DNA of 64,000 bases from JBALVT01 sp036961345 (GTDB lineage: Bacteria > Pseudomonadota > Gammaproteobacteria > Pseudomonadales > Halieaceae), in contig JBALVT010000001.1 of NCBI GenBank assembly GCA_036961345.1, positions 1 through 64,000 on the forward strand, read 5' to 3'. Numbering within the stretch: position 1 is the first letter of the stretch; every line of letters starts with the position of its first letter. The notes below the pieces were generated by a model. The model saw nothing but the letters and a program-made list of their open reading frames with translations, was not told the DNA's origin and searched no databases. The position numbers and the translations under genes were made by a program. Shown here piece after piece: positions 50,956 to 59,823 of the stretch.

Positions 50956-52455
50956 ATGACGTCTAAGGCTGACTTTGATGTCATTGTTGTGGGTGCTGGT
51001 CCGGTAGGTGCCGCGGCCAGTCTATTACTGGCCGATTACGGGCTGGAGGTTTTGGTCATCGACAAGGAAGCGCAGATATACCCTCTTCCCAGAGCCGCTC
51101 ACATAGATCATGAAATTGTGCGTGTGTTGCAGTCTGTCGGCGCCGCCGATGATGTGATGGCCACATCGAGGCCGGCTGAAAGCTACAATTTTTTAACCGC
51201 AGACAGGCAAACCCTGATGCGATTTAACTCCGGCCATGGAACCAGCCCCTCAGGCTGGCCGGCATCAAATATGATTCATCAACCCTCATTGGAAGAGGTG
51301 ATCAGACAAAAAATTGCAACACGTAAAAATATAACGCTCAAAACCAGTTGGGCGCTCACCAGTATTGAGCAAGATCAGGCCCAGGTGACTCTGGAGCTTG
51401 AAACACCCGCTGGACCGATGCAAAAAACGTCGTGCTATGTCATTGCTTGCGACGGCGCAGGCAGCACTGTTCGCTCTTTACTGGATATCGAGCTGGAAGA
51501 TCTGGGCTTTGACGAACCCTGGCTTGTGATTGACACCATCGTGCATGATCAGACTAAACTTCCCGACGCAAACCTGCAGATCTGTGATCCCGCTCGGCCC
51601 ACAACTTGTGTGCTCATGGGGGCCGGCCGGCACCGATGGGAGTTTATGTTGCTTCCCGGCGAAACGCCCGAGGCCGTCCTGGAAGATGAGTTTATTGAGC
51701 AATTGCTGGCACCTTGGGATGTCGCGTCTGCGGTTTCTTTGGAGCGCAAGGCTGTCTATCGATTTCACGCTTTGATGGCGAAGCAGTGGCGCAAGAGCAG
51801 GGTGTTCCTCGCCGGAGATGCTGCTCATCAAATGCCACCGTTTGCAGGGCAGGGCTTGTGCTCCGGTATCCGAGATGTCGCCAATTTGGCCTGGAAACTG
51901 AGTCAGACAACAAAGCCGCCCAGCGAAGCATTGCTCGACAGCTATCAATTGGAGCGTGAGCCGCAGGTAAAAATGATTATCGATCTGGCGATTATGATGG
52001 GCCAAACCGTCTGTATTACAGACCGGGCGGCAGCCGATCAGCGCGATAAGGATATGCTGGCCCAGCGCGGTACCACCGAGGATCCCAGCGGGGCGATGGC
52101 ACTCCCACCGCTTGCCGCCGGCTGTTTGCTGGAAGGCTCCAAATGGGCCGGTACCTACTTTCCCCAGCCATGGAATGCCACCGACAAGCTGGACGATGTT
52201 CTTGAAAAATCTGCCTGGCTTATCAGCCATAAAAAGGGTGCGAGCAGCAGTGATGTACAGTGGGTTTCACTGCTTGATGAAATTATGGAACCCTTCGCTC
52301 CGGCGCTTGCCGGTTGGCTGGAAGAAAATGGGTGCGAAGCGGTTCTGGTCAGGCCCGACCGTTATGTCTTTGGTACAGGTACTGTAATAGAGCTCTTATC
52401 GGCCTACAACAGCCAGGTAGGTATTCTTACGCCTACAGATTCTGCAGCTGGGTAA
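50956..52455 (+). CDS. FAD-dependent aromatic hydroxylase (MhpA-like)
   Basis: 499 residues. The Rossmann fingerprint VVGAGPVGAAASLLLADYG (about residues 10-28), a middle ACDGAGSTVR (DG motif) and a later FLAGDAAHQMPPFAGQG (GD motif) identify a PheA/TfdB/MhpA-type flavin monooxygenase. MhpA hydroxylates 3-(3-hydroxyphenyl)propionate. AAAGGA precedes ATG 50956. The VOC dioxygenase-like gene just upstream suggests a hydroxylation then ring-cleavage pair. Its 3' end overlaps the convergent xdhC-type gene by 23 bases. Confidence 0.9.
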   Translation: MTSKADFDVIVVGAGPVGAAASLLLADYGLEVLVIDKEAQIYPLPRAAHIDHEIVRVLQSVGAADDVMATSRPAESYNFLTADRQTLMRFNSGHGTSPSGWPASNMIHQPSLEEVIRQKIATRKNITLKTSWALTSIEQDQAQVTLELETPAGPMQKTSCYVIACDGAGSTVRSLLDIELEDLGFDEPWLVIDTIVHDQTKLPDANLQICDPARPTTCVLMGAGRHRWEFMLLPGETPEAVLEDEFIEQLLAPWDVASAVSLERKAVYRFHALMAKQWRKSRVFLAGDAAHQMPPFAGQGLCSGIRDVANLAWKLSQTTKPPSEALLDSYQLEREPQVKMIIDLAIMMGQTVCITDRAAADQRDKDMLAQRGTTEDPSGAMALPPLAAGCLLEGSKWAGTYFPQPWNATDKLDDVLEKSAWLISHKKGASSSDVQWVSLLDEIMEPFAPALAGWLEENGCEAVLVRPDRYVFGTGTVIELLSAYNSQVGILTPTDSAAG

Positions 52456-53383
52456 CTTCCGCCATAATGGCGACGGCGATTTCTACGGGTGTTTTACTGC
52501 CGATTCGCAGACCCACCGGCGCGTGGAGCGCAGCAATTTGTTGTTCAGTCAGGTCGAGATCTCTTAATCTTTGCAGGCGCTTTTCAGTTGTTCTTGCCGA
52601 ACCCAGGGCACCTACATACCAGGCCTTGGTTGTGAGGGCCTCCATCAGCGCCATATCATCGATGCGGGGGTCGTGTGTCAAAGTAATCACAATACTATGC
52701 GGGTCAGTGATTTTTTCACGCACGACATCGTCGGGCATGCCGCCAAGCAAGGTGACCTCAGGCCCGCGCCACTGGGCCAATACCTCGCTGCGCGGGTCGG
52801 TTACCAATACTTCGTAATCCATAGCCTGAGCCAATTCCGCCAATGACTGGCTCAATTGGCCGGCGCCCACCAACAGCATTCGCATATGCGGGCCGAAGCA
52901 GTGTAATAACTGTGCACCATCAAAATCCAACTCGGAGAATGTACTGGCTTTCTCAAGACTGAAATCTCCCGAGGTAACCTCAACTTTGCGAAGTATGCAG
53001 CGGCGCTCCCGCAAAGCTGCCAATAAGGCATCGATATGTTCAAGTGCATCGCTGCGGCTATTCAGCGGTTCCACCAGTATCTCCAGTCGGCCACCGCAGG
53101 GCAGGCCCAAACGCTCATTGTCCTGAGCGGTAATTCCGTACTCCATGACGGACGGCGCTTGCGTCGCCAGGTCACCGTTGCGGACCCGCTCCATCAAGTC
53201 ATCCTCTACGCAACCACCGGATAGGGACCCAGCCTGAAAGCCATCGGCGTTAAATGCCAGGAGCGAGCCGACCGGACGCGGTGAGGAACCGTGTGTTCGC
53301 AGTATAGTACACAGCCAGGCCTGTTTGCCGCCGCTTAGCCAGTCCCTGCAGGTTTGTATAACCTGATGGTCAAGTGTCTTCAA
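52433..53383 (-). CDS. XdhC/CoxF-family protein
   Basis: 316 residues. The N-terminal XdhC domain reads TILRTHGSSPRPVGSLLAF and GSLSGGCVEDDL. A C-terminal Rossmann-like domain (MRMLLVGAGQLSQSLAEL) is followed by TLTHDPRIDDMAL and KTPVEIAVAIMAE. XdhC proteins bind and insert molybdenum cofactor into xanthine-dehydrogenase-type enzymes, but no such oxidase gene is in the window. The start is TTG 53383, which follows AGAAGG. Confidence 0.9.
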   Translation of the reverse strand: MKTLDHQVIQTCRDWLSGGKQAWLCTILRTHGSSPRPVGSLLAFNADGFQAGSLSGGCVEDDLMERVRNGDLATQAPSVMEYGITAQDNERLGLPCGGRLEILVEPLNSRSDALEHIDALLAALRERRCILRKVEVTSGDFSLEKASTFSELDFDGAQLLHCFGPHMRMLLVGAGQLSQSLAELAQAMDYEVLVTDPRSEVLAQWRGPEVTLLGGMPDDVVREKITDPHSIVITLTHDPRIDDMALMEALTTKAWYVGALGSARTTEKRLQRLRDLDLTEQQIAALHAPVGLRIGSKTPVEIAVAIMAEVTQLQNL

Positions 53384-53453
53384 TGTTATGCCTTCTCAAC
53401 TCTGTGCAATAGGATACGCATAATCTATCAGCGCTGTGTGGAATGTCCAGATC

Positions 53454-54134
53454 CTAGACAACAAAGCTGGCTATCTCTTCCAGGGATTTCTTGCGTGTAG
53501 CCGCCAGAGGTATTTTGGCGTCATCCGTTGGATAGCCAGCGACCAAAATCATATAGGCTCTCTCGTTTGCGGGTCGCTCCAGTATCTCGCTGAGAAATGT
53601 CATAGGAGCAGGTGTGTGGGTCAATGTTGCCAATCCTGCCCGGTGCAGGGCATTGATCAAAAAGCCGGTCGCTATGCCGCAGGACTCATTCATGTAATAG
53701 TTTTTCTGCTTCGAGCCATCCAGGGCAGTGGAACTGCGTTTTAGAAAAATCACGATCAGCCAGGCCGCAGTTTCCAGAAAGGGCTTGTTCGCGTCGGTGC
53801 CCACTTTTTCCAGATCGGCCAGCCAATTCTCGCCGGCCTTACCCTCGTAGAATGCCTCTTCTTCTTGCTCGGCCGCGATGCGGATTTTACGTTTGGTTGC
53901 GCGGTTTTCCACGCATACGAAATGCCAGGGTTGGTGATTGGCACCGCTGGGCGCTGTCCCAGCTGCCTTAATGCACAACTCTATTATTTCTCGTGGAACA
54001 GCTCGGTCTGCAAAATCCCTTACGCTGTGCCGCGTTTTGATTTCTTCGTAAAAAGCATCTGCGCGTTTTAGCATAGTTTTGTGAGAGTGCTCTTCATAGT
54101 CGCTAAGCGGTACCGGCTGATAAGTTTGTTCCAT
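53454..54134 (-). CDS. Nitroreductase-family flavoprotein, iodotyrosine-deiodinase-like
   Basis: 226 residues of the FMN nitroreductase fold. GTAPSGANHQPWHFV is like the FMN-binding PSGAHTEPW segment of iodotyrosine deiodinase (IYD). The substrate-binding Glu/Tyr/Lys of IYD are matched with exact spacing: E92, Y96 and K117 (4 and 21 residues apart, as in the mammalian E/Y/K set). WLADLEK and TAAWLIVIFLK also parallel IYD. It would reductively remove iodine or another halogen from halotyrosines. A nitroreductase with another substrate remains possible. Confidence 0.87.
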   Translation of the reverse strand: MEQTYQPVPLSDYEEHSHKTMLKRADAFYEEIKTRHSVRDFADRAVPREIIELCIKAAGTAPSGANHQPWHFVCVENRATKRKIRIAAEQEEEAFYEGKAGENWLADLEKVGTDANKPFLETAAWLIVIFLKRSSTALDGSKQKNYYMNESCGIATGFLINALHRAGLATLTHTPAPMTFLSEILERPANERAYMILVAGYPTDDAKIPLAATRKKSLEEIASFVV

Positions 54135-54308
54135 ACGTATAATCTCTTTGTCACCGCAAGTAAGAGTCCCAGCTCTTGCACACCGTTGGCTGATTTCTGG
54201 CGAAAACGGATTTGAGGTGCTAATGTAAAATTGGTGGCAGAGAATCAGTCCGGCCCCGCTCTGCTTCTTACTCTACATAGGAACCCATGCAGGGTCCAGG
54301 CTGAGACT

Positions 54309-55052
54309 ATGAGCAAGACTTACTGGAGTCAATGCCGGCTCACGAGCGTATTTCTGGTGATTGCGATGATGTCATTCAAGTCACATAGTCAGGACTGGCA
54401 GGCACAACGTGATGCGATGCTGGAAGTTATACAGGCATCAGTGCAAAACTCCGCCGAATATACTGGTCGTTCCAGGCTGAGCCAAAAAGTGATCACGGCT
54501 ATGGGCGCGGTGCCCCGTGAGGAGTTTGTTCTGCCGGCCTATCGCCACCAGGCTTACCACAACAGCCCGCTGCCAATTGAAGCGGGTCAGACAATCTCCC
54601 AGCCACTTATTGTCGCTCTGATGACGGACCTGCTGGACCTCCAGTCAGACGACGTGGTTCTGGAGGTGGGCACCGGCTCGGGCTATCAAGCGGCCGTCTT
54701 GTCACTGCTGGTAAAACATGTCTATACCGTCGAAATTCACCCGGAGTTGGCCGAGGGTGCGGCAAAGCTGCTCGAAAGATTGAATTACCACAACGTCACC
54801 GTAAGGACCGGCGACGGTTATGCTGGCTGGCCTGAACATGCCCCCTTCGACGGGATTATCGTCACGGCGGCACCGGACAAAATTCCACCGCCGCTGCTTG
54901 AACAGTTAAAGTCCGGTGGCAAGTTGGTCATACCCGTGGGGCCTGAGCACGGATACCAAGAACTGATTTTGATCGAGGTCGATAACACAGGAGCCTTTAG
55001 CAAAAGTGCAGTGCTGCCAGTACAATTTGTGCCGCTAACCGGGAGTCACTGA
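54309..55052 (+). CDS. pcm: Exported protein-L-isoaspartate O-methyltransferase
   Basis: 247 residues. A signal peptide (about residues 1-28, ending HSQ) precedes a PCMT domain: PLPIEAGQTISQPLIVALMTDLL, the SAM motif VLEVGTGSGYQAAVL and the later GDGYAGWPEHAPFDGIIVTAAP, all family standard. It repairs isoaspartyl residues in damaged proteins. Cytoplasmic enzymes lack the signal, so this form would act in the periplasm. ATG 54309 marks the signal start; the frame continues upstream. A PRMT-like gene follows after 44-75 bases. Confidence 0.9.
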   Translation: MSKTYWSQCRLTSVFLVIAMMSFKSHSQDWQAQRDAMLEVIQASVQNSAEYTGRSRLSQKVITAMGAVPREEFVLPAYRHQAYHNSPLPIEAGQTISQPLIVALMTDLLDLQSDDVVLEVGTGSGYQAAVLSLLVKHVYTVEIHPELAEGAAKLLERLNYHNVTVRTGDGYAGWPEHAPFDGIIVTAAPDKIPPPLLEQLKSGGKLVIPVGPEHGYQELILIEVDNTGAFSKSAVLPVQFVPLTGSH

Positions 55053-55126
55053 CAGTGAAACAAGGCAAATGATACTATGCCTGCCCCACGCATAGGATGG
55101 GCATAACCCGTATTAGCGAGATTGGC

Positions 55127-56128
55127 ATGAGTATCAGCAGCGAAGAAGATCAAGATTCACCCAACTATCGCATGTCCTATCGCGATGTGGCGATGCATAA
55201 GGTGATGTTGCAGGACGTTGTTCGTACCGACGCCTATGAGAAGTCGATTCAGGAGGTGGTAAGGCCCGAACATTCTGTGCTGGATTTCGGTTGCGGTACC
55301 GGTATTTTGGCCATGTTTGCAGCGCGGGCGGGGGCGGGCAAAGTGATCGCGGTAGATCGCTCACCTTTTATTAAAACAGCGCAGGAGATTGCGCAAAAAA
55401 ACGGTTTCGACAACATCGATTTCTACCATGATGATCATCAATCGTTGCTGCTGGACGAAAAAGTTGATGTGATTGTCTCCGAGTGGATGGGGCATTGTCT
55501 TTTTTATGAAGCCATGCTCGAGCCCTTGCTGGCCATACGGGATCGTTATTTGGCGAAAGGCGGCATAATGGTACCTGCCCAGGTAGACCTTCATGCCGGG
55601 CTGGTTTGTGATGAGGACTTACTGGACGATTTATCTTTCTTGCGGCAGCAACCCTATGATATTGATTTTTCGCCGATAGCCGATGTGCCCTTTGTGCAAA
55701 CTGACTTAGTGACATTGGACCCCGAGAGTCTGTTGGAGAATACCGCCCATTTGGGCTCGCTGAATATGCATACCATTGGCAAGACAGATACGCCCAGAGT
55801 ATTTACCGGGACTATAACGCCGGGCAAAAAAGCCGAAATATTTGCCTTGTGCGGTTGGTTTAGTTCGGACTTAAGCCAGGGAGTCACTTTGGGTACTGGC
55901 CCGAACGACCTGCCCACCCACTGGGACCAAATTTTGTTCCCTTTGCCGACGCCGTTTACTGTTGATCCCTCGCGCGAACTCACCATCACGATTTCGCCGT
56001 TGACGGAACAGGTAGGTAAAGAACAGTTCTGGTCCTGGTCAGTGACCGATGGCGAAAAAACCATTAGCGTTAATGAGCAGCTGCAGCAGCGGGCCGCACC
56101 AGTCACTCTGCCGCAGGGGAAGTTGTAA
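55127..56128 (+). CDS. Protein arginine methyltransferase (type I PRMT-like)
   Basis: About 333 residues (343 if started at 55097; numbering here uses the longer form). N-terminal SYRDVAMHKVMLQDVVRTDAY matches the PRMT alpha-X/Y helices. SAM motif I is VLDFGCGTGI (residues 61-70). The double-E loop reads SE129-WMGHCLFYE138-AM, with both catalytic glutamates. The THW loop is T274-H-W276-DQILF. A beta-barrel-like C-terminal half follows. It would methylate protein arginines in the cytoplasm. Such enzymes are largely eukaryotic. It is next to the exported PCMT gene. Confidence 0.88.
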   Translation: MSISSEEDQDSPNYRMSYRDVAMHKVMLQDVVRTDAYEKSIQEVVRPEHSVLDFGCGTGILAMFAARAGAGKVIAVDRSPFIKTAQEIAQKNGFDNIDFYHDDHQSLLLDEKVDVIVSEWMGHCLFYEAMLEPLLAIRDRYLAKGGIMVPAQVDLHAGLVCDEDLLDDLSFLRQQPYDIDFSPIADVPFVQTDLVTLDPESLLENTAHLGSLNMHTIGKTDTPRVFTGTITPGKKAEIFALCGWFSSDLSQGVTLGTGPNDLPTHWDQILFPLPTPFTVDPSRELTITISPLTEQVGKEQFWSWSVTDGEKTISVNEQLQQRAAPVTLPQGKL

Positions 56129-56172
56129 CAAAATGGAACTTAGCTGGTTTTCAATGCTGGCAGGTAGTACTT

Positions 56173-56286
56173 TCACTGCTCCTTTTCGATACCCAGAGCG
56201 TCCATAGCGTGTTTAATCGCTTCTATGCGGGTCTTCAAGCGGGATCCACGGTCAAATTGTAAGCTCGTGCAGGTATCAGTTCGGCG
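56173..56286 (-). pseudogene. Short 3' gene remnant
   Basis: The reverse frame, bounded by a TAG upstream, reads CTSLQFDRGSRLKTRIEAIKHAMDALGIEKEQ in pieces and ends in a TGA (56173-56175). It has no start codon and looks like the end of a lost basic protein. The family is unknown. The rest of the 276-base gap shows nothing. Confidence 0.25.
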
Positions 56287-56404
56287 CTAGACGTTCTATC
56301 TTAATTAAAGAAATGGTGGGTGTGCCCAGATTACGTTAAGATTTTGTGCCTCTGGTAATGACGCCGGGTATACTCGCCCCCCAAATTCCACCTAGGAAAA
56401 CCCC

Positions 56405-57700
56405 GTGCCCGTGAGCAGCAGTGACCCCATCAGCAAATTTCTAAAAAAAGCGTCGAACATTGAAGCTCACGAAGTCAGAGCGACCTTGGGTTCATTTCTA
56501 TTTGTGGTCATATTGATGTCCGCCTATTACATTCTTCGCCCGGTGCGCGATGCAATGGCAAGCGACTGGTCAGACGCAGAAGTAAGCTGGCTGTGGACTC
56601 TTAACTTTTTTATCAGTACTGCTGTTGTTGCTATCTATGGGATTGCTGTATCACGCATCCGCTTCGCGCTTCTTGTGCCGGGGATGTATGGATTCTTTGC
56701 CCTGACATTTGTCGCTTTTTATGTCGTGGCCTCAGCATCTGACGATCGGACATTAATAGACAAGTCGTTCTATGTCTGGGTTAGTGTGTTTAGCCTGTTT
56801 CATATTTCGGTATTCTGGAGTTTCATGTCAGACCTGTTCAGCAAGGAACAGGCCGGCAGACTCTTCAGTATTATTGCAGCCGGTGCCAGCGTTGGCGGTT
56901 TGATTGGCCCTTCTATACCCTCTTTTTTCTCTGCATCGCTTGGCACTGATAATTTGATGCTCATTGCGAGCGTTATGCTCCTGATTCCGATCCCGATTAT
57001 TTTTTACTTGCAGGCACTGAAATCGTCAGACTTGCTCAATGAAGATTTGGGCCCTAACACGGCAGCGGGAAAAATTGGCGGCAACCCGTTTGCGGGTTTC
57101 AAGATGTTTTTCTCAAATCCCTATTTATTGGCCATCGGCCTATTCATTTTTCTCTATACCGGTATCAGTTCCTTTGTCTATTTCGAGCTGAAAAATTTGC
57201 TGGCCGATTTGGGTCGAGAGGAGCGAACGGCAGTTTGGGCGCAGATGGATTTGGCGGTAAATGCGCTGTCCATAGCTACCGGCTTATTTGCAACAGGCCG
57301 TATAGTCAGCAAATTTGGCATGCCGTTTACGATTGCTCTGGTACCGGTGCTAATTTGCATCGGCTTGGTGGTTGTAGCGATTTCACCTTTGATCGCAGTT
57401 GTGGTTGGCCTGCAGATAATACGGCGTGCTGGAAACTATGCAGTTACCAGGCCGGCTCGTGAAATGCTCTTCACTCGAGTTGACCGAGAAACCCGTTTTA
57501 AAGCCAAGCCGGTCATAGATATTGTTGCTTATCGAGGCGGGGACACAATTATGGCCTGGTTATTCACCGGACTTACACAAGGCCTGGGATTGGGTTTAGC
57601 CGCTGTCGCCATCGTCGGGGCGGTAATTGCTGCGCTGTGGGCGGTCGTGGGTATATATCTTGGTCGCTGGTATGAACGCGATGAAGAATCTTCAGCTTGA
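56405..57700 (+). CDS. NTP/NDP-translocase-like or MFS carrier
   Basis: 431-residue inner-membrane protein with about 12 hydrophobic helices. SAYYILRPVRDAMASDW near the N-terminus resembles the Npt/ATP-ADP carrier (TLC) family, and WSFMSDLFSKEQAGRLFSIIAAGASVGGLIGP is also shared with it. MFS annotation is the alternative. In intracellular bacteria such carriers exchange nucleotides, but free-living bacteria carry homologs of unknown substrate. The start is GTG 56405. It has no operon partner. Confidence 0.8.
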   Translation: MPVSSSDPISKFLKKASNIEAHEVRATLGSFLFVVILMSAYYILRPVRDAMASDWSDAEVSWLWTLNFFISTAVVAIYGIAVSRIRFALLVPGMYGFFALTFVAFYVVASASDDRTLIDKSFYVWVSVFSLFHISVFWSFMSDLFSKEQAGRLFSIIAAGASVGGLIGPSIPSFFSASLGTDNLMLIASVMLLIPIPIIFYLQALKSSDLLNEDLGPNTAAGKIGGNPFAGFKMFFSNPYLLAIGLFIFLYTGISSFVYFELKNLLADLGREERTAVWAQMDLAVNALSIATGLFATGRIVSKFGMPFTIALVPVLICIGLVVVAISPLIAVVVGLQIIRRAGNYAVTRPAREMLFTRVDRETRFKAKPVIDIVAYRGGDTIMAWLFTGLTQGLGLGLAAVAIVGAVIAALWAVVGIYLGRWYERDEESSA

Positions 57701-57788
57701 CCACGTAACCACTACGTCGTTTGTTTTGCCGCGACCCCTGGATGCCAGAGTTTAGACGTTGACGATATAACCGCAATCTGGATTTATG

Positions 57789-58262
57789 TCACGCTTGGGC
57801 AAAGCTGATGTTCATATGTTCCTGGCCGCCCATGAGTTCCATAAAGCCGCTCCGGGTGACGTGTATCAGGTTTTCATGGTCACCACTTTCGATATACAAA
57901 TCATCTGTATTCACCAGTGCCTCATCCCAGAGCACGTGCAAGCCGTAGATCTGCCCCAAAGCCGGGATAGCACCGATTTCACAGTCGTCGAAGAATTCTC
58001 CCAGACGGTGTTCGCTGACCAGGGTAAAATTTCCGTTCATGGATTCGTTGAGTGACGAGATACTCAGACGATGATTCGAAGGGATGACGCAGAGCAGGTA
58101 GTTTTCTCCGTCGTGGGTTAATACGCCTTTGGCCACCTGGTCTGCTGGAACCTGCGCCAATCGGGCGCTTTCTAGGCTGCTCCGGGAATGGGGATGGTTG
58201 AGAACATCGTACATTACGCCTTTGCGATTGAGATGGTCATGTACACTTGCTGAAACGGTCAT
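57789..58262 (-). CDS. YbaK/EbsC-family aminoacyl-tRNA deacylase
   Basis: 157-residue free-standing editing domain. DVLNHPHSRSSLESARLAQVP, VAKGVLTHDGENYLLCVIP and the GAIPALGQIYGL segment are typical; the Lys of AKG is the conserved one. It removes wrongly attached amino acids such as Ala or Cys from tRNA. GGGGAG precedes the ATG. It stands alone on the reverse strand after the carrier gene. The exact tRNA is not predictable. Confidence 0.87.
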   Translation of the reverse strand: MTVSASVHDHLNRKGVMYDVLNHPHSRSSLESARLAQVPADQVAKGVLTHDGENYLLCVIPSNHRLSISSLNESMNGNFTLVSEHRLGEFFDDCEIGAIPALGQIYGLHVLWDEALVNTDDLYIESGDHENLIHVTRSGFMELMGGQEHMNISFAQA

Positions 58263-58473
58263 TGTCGCTCCCCTCAGGAATAGGTGCAGGTACTGTGCAA
58301 TATAGGAACGGCTTGCCTACAAGTCCAAGAATTAAGTCTTTTAAGGGAGTTCTTTCATTAGATCGATAGCAAGTAGTACGGCATTGGCGACTATGATTTG
58401 CGGTTCTGAAAGTGCTTAGTGCCGCACACGTGGAATGAACCACTTCCAGCCGGAACACCTGGCTTTTAGGGGG

Positions 58474-58752
58474 CTAGCCAGTAAGGCAGCTGTCAAACTT
58501 TTGTCCATTAAGAAAGTCGCCTACAAGACTATGATATTTCTTGATAATGGCAATCTCCTGATCGCACAATCCACCATAGCGTTGGGCCTCGTCTACTTCG
58601 AGCAACGATACGATGGAAATCATAAAACGCTCGGATTCTGACTTTGCCAGCGCCATAAGATCCATGGTGTTATAGCCTTGATTGAACTTCTTTTCGGCGG
58701 CCTCGAACAGGAAGGGGATACAAAGCTCGCTGTTGGGGATAGTGCGGAACAT
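58474..58752 (-). CDS. Hypothetical 92-residue protein
   Basis: A helical cytoplasmic protein with no signal or membrane helix. AGAGG lies at the right distance from the ATG. It has three cysteines (LCIPF, GLCDQE, DSCLTG) and a charged middle (ALAKSESERFMIS). I do not recognise the family. Confidence 0.5.
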   Translation of the reverse strand: MFRTIPNSELCIPFLFEAAEKKFNQGYNTMDLMALAKSESERFMISIVSLLEVDEAQRYGGLCDQEIAIIKKYHSLVGDFLNGQKFDSCLTG

Positions 58753-58990
58753 AATTGTTAACCTCTATGTGTCACCGGGATACCGACGGTCATCTTAAGC
58801 GTGGAGAGACACTGAGCTATTGTTATATATATACGATAAATACGCAAGTACACTATTGTGCAATTCTGCCGGTAATTTGTCGGATTCTTGCAGGGCTTGC
58901 TTGCTACAATTCTCAGCTCCTGAGAACAAAGCTAAGGTGATAATTCATTGCCCAAAAGACGATATGTGAACCAGCGGGTCCAGCGGTAGC

Positions 58991-59644
58991 TTGAATATAG
59001 TCTTCGACCTCGACGGCACGCTAATCGACAGCGCCCCGGATATTCAGTCTGTAGGTTCCGATATTCTTCGTAGCCATGGCAAGGGCAGTCTAACGTTGGA
59101 CGAAACCCGCAGTTTCATCGGCGAGGGTGCAGCGGTCTTTGTGAGTCGGATGATGGCTGCTCGCGGCATCGCTCAGACGCCCGGGAAACACGCGGAACTT
59201 CATGAGAGCTTTATCGTGCAATACGAAACCGCGGTCGACCAGGCTGTGTTCTATCCCGGCGTGTTAGATGCTCTTGTTGTGTTGAAAACCGCTGGCCACA
59301 GGCTTGGTCTGTGTACGAACAAGCCAGAACTGCCGGCCCGCGCAGTGATGCGGCACATGGGGCTGGAGCCGTTTTTCCATGCGTTTATTGCCGGAGGGAT
59401 GATAGCGCGTAGCAAACCAGAGCCCGATATGCTGCTAAAAGTGATCGAGGATCTGGGGGATGGCGCAACACTCTATGTTGGAGACAGCGAAATTGATGCG
59501 GAAACCGCGCAGCGAGCGGACGTACCATTTGCACTTTATTCCCAGGGCTATCGCAAGTGCGCTGTTAGCGAGATACATAAGAACTGGGTCTTTGATCATT
59601 TCGATGTTTTGCCCGGTATTGTGCTTAAGAGCATGTCGCACTAA
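58991..59644 (+). CDS. gph: Phosphoglycolate phosphatase-like HAD hydrolase
   Basis: 217 residues of the HAD superfamily. The nucleophile motif is FDLDGTLIDSAPD at residues 5-17. LCTNKPE (motif II) and the Lys of SKPEPD (motif III), followed by YVGDSEIDAETA, complete the site. A helical cap lies between. Sequence near the start fits Gph, which clears 2-phosphoglycolate, but other HAD substrates are possible. The start is TTG 58991; no better start is in frame. Confidence 0.85.
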   Translation: MNIVFDLDGTLIDSAPDIQSVGSDILRSHGKGSLTLDETRSFIGEGAAVFVSRMMAARGIAQTPGKHAELHESFIVQYETAVDQAVFYPGVLDALVVLKTAGHRLGLCTNKPELPARAVMRHMGLEPFFHAFIAGGMIARSKPEPDMLLKVIEDLGDGATLYVGDSEIDAETAQRADVPFALYSQGYRKCAVSEIHKNWVFDHFDVLPGIVLKSMSH

Positions 59645-59823
59645 AGACTTTCGTTTATTCCAATGAACGCTGCCCAGCAGTAGGCGTACCTTTCAATTCC
59701 ACTCCTGCTCCGCCCACGCCGCTCGATGAGGCAGTCACTGGCGGCCTTGGTGTTCGTGAACTATAGTGATTTGGCCTCGGCCAGACTTAGCTTGCGCCGA
59801 CAATAATAAAAGGATGGATTCTA

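Noticed and set aside
54290..54320. CTGAGA near GGGTCC, recalling a TPP riboswitch
   Set aside because: The other conserved TPP elements and the paired stems are missing, and the downstream gene is a methyltransferase.
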